NCBI GenBank assembly: GCA_023437755.1
Contig: JAEZFJ010000065.1
Location: forward strand, 1-10,133
Origin: Pseudomonadota bacterium
Lineage (GTDB): Bacteria > Pseudomonadota > Alphaproteobacteria > Rhizobiales > Devosiaceae
Length of the DNA stretch: 10,133 bases
Reading direction: 5' to 3'
Position numbers and translations under genes: made by a program. Shown in pieces: positions 6,261-10,133 of the stretch (position 1 is its first letter; each line of letters begins with the position of its first letter). The notes under the pieces were generated by a model that saw only the letters and a program-made list of their open reading frames with translations, searched no databases and was not told where the DNA came from.

Positions 6261-7043
6261 TCAGGATAGGCGGGTGCCGATCCCCAGCGCCATTCGAGCT
6301 GCCGTCAGCGCCGCCGCCGATGCGATGGTGGGGCGGAATTCGAGCCCAACGTGGCCTGAATAGCCATTGGCGATGAGCCATTGCAGGCCCTCCCGCAACC
6401 GAAGCCAGCCGCTCCCCGGCTCGTGCCGCCCCGGATGGTCGGCCACGTGCACATGCACCAATCGATCCACCCGGCCATGAAGAACCCGCTCCAGGTCCTC
6501 CTCCATCACGCCGGAGTGGTAGAGGTCGAACACCAGCCCGATCTCCGGCTGGCCCACCTCGTCGATGATGTCGAGCGCTTCCGAAGTGTAGGGCAGGAAG
6601 TAGCCAGGATGGTCGATGCGGGTGTTGAGCGGCTCAAGCCCGAGTCGGATGCCCGTGCCGGCCAGCCGCTCCGCTGACGCGCGCAGCACCGCCACCAGCG
6701 CTGCACGCTGGGTGCGGCGGTCGACTTCCGGCTGGTCTGGTCCCGCCTGGGCGATCAGCACGGGACAGCCCAGGCTCAGCGCCACTGCGATGCAGTCCTC
6801 GAGCCCATCCAGGAACCGAGCATGATCTGCGGGATCGGTAAGTGTCGCAAACGGCTCTGCGACCATGGCGGCCAGCGGCAGACCGGTGTCCTTCAGCGCA
6901 GCGCCAATGGCCCCGAGATCCTTGTCGGACCAGCGCCAGAACTCCACCGCGTCGGGGCCAGCCGCGGCGGCCAGCCGAATGCGCTCGGCGGGGTCGAGGC
7001 TTTCGGCGGTGAACAGCATCTCGATGCAGGCAGAGAGCTGCAT
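6261..7043 (-). CDS. Hydroxypyruvate isomerase-like TIM-barrel sugar isomerase/epimerase
   Basis: A 260-residue protein of the xylose isomerase-like TIM-barrel family, closest in motifs to hydroxypyruvate isomerase (Hyi), which interconverts hydroxypyruvate and tartronate semialdehyde. Hyi-like segments are ACIEMLFT (5-12), DAVEFW (31-36), GLEPLNTRIDHPGYFL (135-150), FDLYHSGVMEEDL (172-184), HVHVADHPGRHEPGSG (197-212) and GLEFRPT (233-239). The expected metal ligands are Glu137, Asp173, His199 and Glu235; His199 replaces the glutamine usual in Hyi, a change also found in the related ketose epimerases. The substrate is therefore uncertain. Its ATG shares one base with the pyrF stop codon (TGATG), and no ribosome site of its own stands out, which implies coupled translation with pyrF. 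It looks like the last gene of a four-gene unit. Confidence 0.9.
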   Translation of the reverse strand: MQLSACIEMLFTAESLDPAERIRLAAAAGPDAVEFWRWSDKDLGAIGAALKDTGLPLAAMVAEPFATLTDPADHARFLDGLEDCIAVALSLGCPVLIAQAGPDQPEVDRRTQRAALVAVLRASAERLAGTGIRLGLEPLNTRIDHPGYFLPYTSEALDIIDEVGQPEIGLVFDLYHSGVMEEDLERVLHGRVDRLVHVHVADHPGRHEPGSGWLRLREGLQWLIANGYSGHVGLEFRPTIASAAALTAARMALGIGTRLS

Positions 7044-7744
7044 CAGGCGAACCGCGTGCCGCCGCTCTGCATCTCGTCGAGGATGGCGCGTGCGGCTTCG
7101 GCCGGGTCGGGCGCCCCGATGATCGGGCGTGCCACCACCAGATGGGTGGCCCCGGCAGCGATGGCCTCTGCAGGTCCCATCACACGCTTCTGGTCCCCGG
7201 CGGCACTGCCGGCCGGGCGAATGCCGGGCGTCACCACGGCCATTCTCGGGCCAACAATGGTGCGCACCATCTCTGCTTCGTGGGGCGAGGCGACCACGCC
7301 TCCCACACCGGCGTCCCGTGCCTGCTGCGCCCGGAGCGCGACGAGACCGGCAGTGTCGCGGGCGAAACCGGCTTCGGCAAGGTCCGCGTCGTCCATCGAG
7401 GTCAGCACCGAAACCCCGAGCACGCACAGCTCCGACCCCGCGGCACCGCGCACCGCCGCCCGCATGCACTGCGGGTAGGCATGTACGGTCAACATGTGCG
7501 CACCCGTGGCGGCGATGGCGGCCACGCCCTGTTCCACGGTGTTGTCGATGTCGAGGAGCTTGAGGTCGAAGAACACCTTCTTGTCGGCCGCGATCAGCGC
7601 CTTGCCCAAGGCGAGGCCATCGGCGCCATAGAAGCACTGGTAGCCGATCTTGTAGAACCCCACCGCATCCCCGAGCAGCGAGACGATCTCCTCTGCCCGA
7701 CCCCGCGACGACACATCGAGACCAACGATCAGTTCTGCGGTCAT
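7043..7744 (-). CDS. pyrF: Orotidine 5'-phosphate decarboxylase
   Basis: Last step of de novo UMP synthesis: decarboxylates orotidine monophosphate to UMP in the cytoplasm. The 233-residue protein has the family's residues: GLD with Asp10, YKIG with Lys32, and the catalytic FFDLKLLDIDNTV with Asp60, Lys62 and Asp65. Also present are SVLTSMDD (112-119) and VVTPGIRP (170-177), and phosphate-binding Arg206 in VVARPI, where VGRPI is more usual. The LLDID form of the active-site loop, where many bacteria have FHDIP, is what I recall from Rhizobiales. The ATG at 7744 has a GAGGGAGA ribosome site. It lies 42 bp after the histidine phosphatase-like gene and overlaps the isomerase gene by one base. 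Confidence 0.97.
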   Translation of the reverse strand: MTAELIVGLDVSSRGRAEEIVSLLGDAVGFYKIGYQCFYGADGLALGKALIAADKKVFFDLKLLDIDNTVEQGVAAIAATGAHMLTVHAYPQCMRAAVRGAAGSELCVLGVSVLTSMDDADLAEAGFARDTAGLVALRAQQARDAGVGGVVASPHEAEMVRTIVGPRMAVVTPGIRPAGSAAGDQKRVMGPAEAIAAGATHLVVARPIIGAPDPAEAARAILDEMQSGGTRFA

Positions 7745-7786
7745 GCTGGCATCTCCCTCGCTTGCAAGCCGGACTAGAGCAAACCG

Positions 7787-8407
7787 CTACGGGCGGCAAG
7801 CTCGGCCGAACCAGCCGGGACGCATCGCTTCCATCGGTGTCCAGTCGCAACCGAGCCGGAGCGGATCGAGATCGAAGCTGAAGCAGTTGCCGCCGCCACG
7901 GTTGCCATGGCGGCTCTGGTCTTCGGCTCGCGAGATCGGCCTGCGGGTGACGTGGCACTTCAGCAGCGTCCCGACGCCGCCATGTCCGCAGAACACCGCC
8001 GGCGTTTCTGGAGACAGGCACGCGATCGCCGTGGTGACGGTGTCGACGATGCGCGCCTGGGCATCCACCGCCCGTTCCCAGCCATCGATGCTCTCTTCGG
8101 GGTGGGCGAAGAAGCGGTCGGCAGTGGCTTCAAACAGCGCCGATGGCAGGAAGCCGGTGGAACTGCGGTCGTTCTCGCCCATCAGGTGATCGGCCATCAC
8201 CAGCGTGCCGGCATACTCGGCCAGGATCTCCGCCAGCTCCAGCGCCTTGCGCTCGCGGCTCGAGAAGATCATCGCGGCAGGGGGGATCACCCCACTCACC
8301 GCAAAAGCACGGGCACGCGCCCGGCCGTCGGCGGAGAGCGGCCACAGCGGCACGGGAACTTCAGGATCGATCTCGACTTGCGGGTGACTGACATAGAGCG
8401 CCCGCAT
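7787..8407 (-). CDS. Histidine phosphatase superfamily protein with SHP in place of RHG
   Basis: A 206-residue cytoplasmic protein with the phosphoglycerate mutase-like fold. The first motif reads YVSHPQV (5-11): His8 is kept, but the arginine before it is Ser7 and the glycine after it is Pro9. Other landmarks are PLWPLSADGRARARAF (20-35), SSRERKALELAEIL with Arg51 (49-62), LMGENDRS (75-82), and FCGHGGVGTLLKCHVT with the second histidine His142 (139-154). I recall similar SHPQV proteins in Rhizobiales, so this looks like a stable subfamily and not a damaged enzyme; substrate unknown. The ATG at 8407 is preferred over the GTG at 8416 because GAGGGTGA lies at a proper distance from the ATG only. 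It begins 5 bp after the FMN reductase stop. Confidence 0.85.
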   Translation of the reverse strand: MRALYVSHPQVEIDPEVPVPLWPLSADGRARARAFAVSGVIPPAAMIFSSRERKALELAEILAEYAGTLVMADHLMGENDRSSTGFLPSALFEATADRFFAHPEESIDGWERAVDAQARIVDTVTTAIACLSPETPAVFCGHGGVGTLLKCHVTRRPISRAEDQSRHGNRGGGNCFSFDLDPLRLGCDWTPMEAMRPGWFGRACRP

Positions 8408-8412
8408 TCCCG

Positions 8413-8958
8413 TCACCCTCGGCTGAACTGGGTCAGTTCATCGACCATCTGCCCGACCTTGCGGATGATCCCCGGCTCCACCGGATCGCCGTTTTCGTCG
8501 AAGGCTTCGTCCGCCGGCCCGATACCGAGCAGTGTCGGCACCACCAGCGTGCCGATCTTGCTCAGCGAATCGCGCAGATGGCTCAGCGACCAGATGGTGC
8601 CGTACTTGCCCGAGCTGACCCCGCCAATGCCGAACACGGCGTGGCGAAACGGGCTCGGCTTCTGACGGCTGAGCCAGGTGATGGTGTTGACCACCAGTGG
8701 CGGCACGCCGCCGTTGTATTCGGGGCTGGCAAGAAAGACGATGTCGTGGCTGCGGAACAGTTCCGCGAGCCGCCCCGCCGCCTCCGGCACATTGTCCGGT
8801 TCGAGGTCTTCATTGAAGATCGGCATCGGAAAGTCTGCGAGGTCCAGATCGTTCACCTGAACACCCGCGTCACGCAGCATGCGGCCGACATGAAGCTGCA
8901 GCACCCGATTGTACGACCCCCGGCGGATCGATCCGGACAAGGTCAGGGCGGTCTTCAT
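8413..8958 (-). CDS. NAD(P)H-dependent FMN reductase (flavodoxin-like fold)
   Basis: A 181-residue flavoprotein of the FMN_red family, expected to reduce FMN or quinone/azo-type substrates with NAD(P)H in the cytoplasm. The FMN phosphate loop is seen as GSIRRGSYNR (9-18), and the second flavin contact as SPEYNGGVPPLVVNTITWLSR (78-98). A glycine-rich GIGGVSSGKYG loop (110-120) follows, also typical. The ATG at 8958 has a good ribosome site (GGGAGATG). It appears to be the first gene of the unit that continues through the histidine phosphatase relative, pyrF and the isomerase, and it diverges from the small gene at 9093. Its physiological substrate cannot be deduced. No clear promoter was recognised in the 134 bp before it. 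Confidence 0.92.
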   Translation of the reverse strand: MKTALTLSGSIRRGSYNRVLQLHVGRMLRDAGVQVNDLDLADFPMPIFNEDLEPDNVPEAAGRLAELFRSHDIVFLASPEYNGGVPPLVVNTITWLSRQKPSPFRHAVFGIGGVSSGKYGTIWSLSHLRDSLSKIGTLVVPTLLGIGPADEAFDENGDPVEPGIIRKVGQMVDELTQFSRG

Positions 8959-9092
8959 GTCATCTCCCGAACAACGTGTCGGTCGAAACTGGCCCGGCCA
9001 GGGTCGCGAGGCAAGAGCTTTGGTTACCTTGGAGGGTAGACAGGCGCCAGGCGCGGGCGGAACACTGTGGTCCGGACAATAGGGAGAAGACC

Positions 9093-9314
9093 ATGGCTTC
9101 CACGCTCAACATCACGCATCTCAGCCACGACCTGCAGGCGCGCAAGTCCTATGTGTCGTTCGTCTGGGCCGATGATCCGTCCAAGCGCCTCGGCCTCGAG
9201 GTGCCCTTCGGAACCGCGCTCGAAGCGGTTGAAACCGCCGCACGCGCGGCGCTGACGGCCTTGTCGCAAGAGCTGGACGCCAGCCAACTGGCAACGCCCA
9301 GTCCCAACGGCTGA
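9093..9314 (+). CDS. Small protein of unknown function, 73 aa
   Basis: I do not recognise the family. The 73-residue product is soluble, with no signal peptide or membrane helix. It begins MASTLNITHLSHDLQARK, then has a short strand-like segment YVSFVWADDPSKRLGLEVPFG (about 19-39), and a likely helix rich in alanine and acidic residues (about 40-64). A polar tail ends the protein. It is accepted as a gene because AGGGAGAAG lies at ideal distance before the ATG at 9093, the reading frame has ordinary GC-rich codon use, and it fills the space between two well-defined genes. An in-frame upstream extension to 8976 starts with GTG and lacks a ribosome site, so the shorter form is chosen. Its stop lies 4 bases from the convergent dnaJ stop. 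Confidence 0.7.
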   Translation: MASTLNITHLSHDLQARKSYVSFVWADDPSKRLGLEVPFGTALEAVETAARAALTALSQELDASQLATPSPNG

Positions 9315-9326
9315 ACGCCTAGGCGT
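9315..9326. repeat. 12-bp perfect palindrome at the dnaJ 3' end
   Basis: ACGCCTAGGCGT is a perfect 12-bp palindrome that begins directly after the stop of the small gene and contains the dnaJ stop codon. It could be a protein site or part of a minimal bidirectional terminator, but it has no loop and no T-run. Confidence 0.35.
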
Positions 9327-10133
9327 CGAACATCTTCTTGAGCTTTTCAAAGAAGCCGCCGGAGGCCGGGCTGGTTTCCTCGGTTTCGAGGCGCGCGAAC
9401 TCTTCCAGCAGTTCACGCTGGCGCCGCGACAGGCTCTGCGGCGTCTCGATGTCGAGTTGCACATAAAGGTCGCCGATGTCCTTGGAGCGGAGCACCGGCA
9501 TGCCCTTGCCCTTCAGCCGGACGCGTTGGCCGGGTTGGGTACCGGCAGCGACCTTCACCTTGGCGCGGGCGCCGTCGAGGGTCGGCACCTCGAACTCGCC
9601 GCCCAGCGCCGCCGTCGTCATAGAGATCGGCGCCGTGGCGCTGGAACAGGTCGTGCGGCTGGATCGAGACGAAAATGTAGAGGTCACCCGGCGGGCCGCC
9701 GCGAATGCCGGCCTCGCCCTCATTGGCAAGGCGAATGCGCGTGCCGTCCTCGATGCCCTTGGGAATATCGACCGAGAGCTTGCGATCTTCCTGACGCCGT
9801 CCCTGGCCGCCGCAATCGGTGCAGGGCTGGTCCATCATCTGGCCGCGGCCCTGGCAGACCGGGCAGGTGCGTTCGATGGTAAAGAACCCCTGCGCCGCGC
9901 GCACCTTGCCGTGGCCGTTGCACTGCCGGCAGGTGTGGGTGCCAGTGCCGGGCTTGGCGCCTGAGCCCTCGCAGGTGGTGCAGCTTACCAGGGTCGGCAC
10001 GTCGATCTCGACGGTGCGGCCGTCGAAGCTCTCCTCGAGGCTGATCTCGAGATTGTAGCGCAGATCCGAGCCACGCAGGCGCGACTGCGAACCGCGGCCG
10101 CCGCGGCCGCCGCCGCCCATGAAATCCCCGAAG
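9319..10133 (-). pseudogene. dnaJ: Chaperone DnaJ, 3' part, frameshifted in the second C-terminal domain
   Basis: Co-chaperone that delivers unfolded proteins to DnaK and stimulates its ATPase. The window holds the end of the Gly/Phe linker (FGDFMGGGG), then C-terminal domain I with the complete zinc region: four CXXCXGXG repeats, CTTCEGSG, CRQCNGHG, CPVCQGRG and CTDCGGQG. The J-domain lies beyond the right edge. After HGADLY the frame is broken at about 9620: the expected CRVPIS is missing, and the normal sequence MTTAALGGEFEVPTLDG continues in another frame to a stop at 9319. The broken frame instead adds 68 unrelated residues and stops at 9413. The gap corresponds to 20 lost bases flanked by what would have been 11-bp repeats. 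Domain II and the dimerising end should therefore be absent. A sequence or assembly error is possible, since dnaJ is usually kept intact. Confidence 0.9.
9621..9631 (-). other. Site of the inferred 20-bp deletion in dnaJ
   Basis: The remaining copy of GCCGATCTCTA (minus strand). If a 9-base spacer CTGCCGCGT and a second copy of the same 11 bases are put back after it, the reading frame becomes DLYCRVPISMTTAALGG, the normal DnaJ sequence. The ancestral copies thus could have recombined or slipped to leave one. The ancestral bases are inferred from the protein family. Confidence 0.6.

Noticed and set aside
7760..7769. Palindrome GCTTGCAAGC before pyrF
   Set aside because: Ten bases only, with no linked promoter or second copy seen nearby; not enough to call an operator.
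8408..8416. GTG start of the histidine phosphatase-like gene overlapping the FMN reductase stop
   Set aside because: GAGG directly touches this GTG; the ATG at 8407 is spaced properly and sits right before the first conserved strand.
8989..9001. Palindrome CTGGCC-C-GGCCAG between the FMN reductase and the small gene
   Set aside because: Symmetric, but GC-only and short in GC-rich DNA, with no promoter element recognised near it; chance is likely.
8976..9092. Upstream extension of the 73-residue protein
   Set aside because: GTG start without a ribosome site; the extra residues are Arg-rich and the ATG at 9093 has a strong site.
9600..9640. Programmed ribosomal frameshift in dnaJ
   Set aside because: There is no slippery sequence or stimulatory structure that I can see, and a +1 shift would still leave out about seven conserved residues, so a deletion explains the data better.

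Overview
The window is about 10.1 kb of GC-rich, tightly packed bacterial DNA with 13 protein genes on both strands. No tRNA, rRNA, CRISPR array, insertion sequence or prophage gene was seen, and no gap without a gene exceeds about 135 bases. The gene content and protein style suggest an alphaproteobacterium of the order Hyphomicrobiales. The main clues are the short-form GpmA, the DLKLLDIDNTV version of the PyrF active site, the DUF2244 protein beside nth, and dnaJ and gpmA near pyrF and nth. A Devosia-like lineage is possible, but this is judged from memory of the families and not from a search.

Left part (1-3127). The 3' portion of gpmA (phosphoglycerate mutase) runs off the left edge. It converges on an AI-2E/PerM-type membrane permease with a 49-bp coding overlap. 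Upstream of the permease on the minus strand are an Ada-like AraC-HTH/O6-methylguanine methyltransferase and a small DUF2244 membrane protein. Middle part (3175-6157). Endonuclease III (nth) reads away from DUF2244 and converges on a DUF2214 membrane protein, the two TAG stop codons sharing one CTAG. The DUF2214 gene diverges from a TetR regulator. Between them lies a clear inverted repeat overlapping a good promoter for the membrane protein. The TetR gene converges on an Hsp70-family gene encoding essentially only the ATPase domain; that gene has a promoter resembling both sigma-70 and alphaproteobacterial RpoH sites.

Right part (6261-10133). Four minus-strand genes form a compact unit: an NAD(P)H-dependent FMN reductase, an SHP-type histidine phosphatase relative, pyrF, and a hydroxypyruvate-isomerase-like sugar isomerase whose start codon shares a base with the pyrF stop. 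A small plus-strand gene of unknown function (73 aa) then converges on the 3' part of dnaJ.

The dnaJ coding sequence is frameshifted. The missing stretch is what a 20-bp deletion between two 11-bp direct repeats would remove, so the protein should lose most of its second C-terminal domain unless this is a sequencing or assembly error.

Overall this is a housekeeping region: glycolysis, pyrimidine synthesis, DNA repair (nth and the methyltransferase) and chaperones (Hsp70-like and DnaJ). I see no convincing new multi-gene system. The points most worth a second look are the dnaJ lesion, the RpoH-like promoter of the Hsp70-like gene, and the TetR/DUF2214 divergon with its operator.
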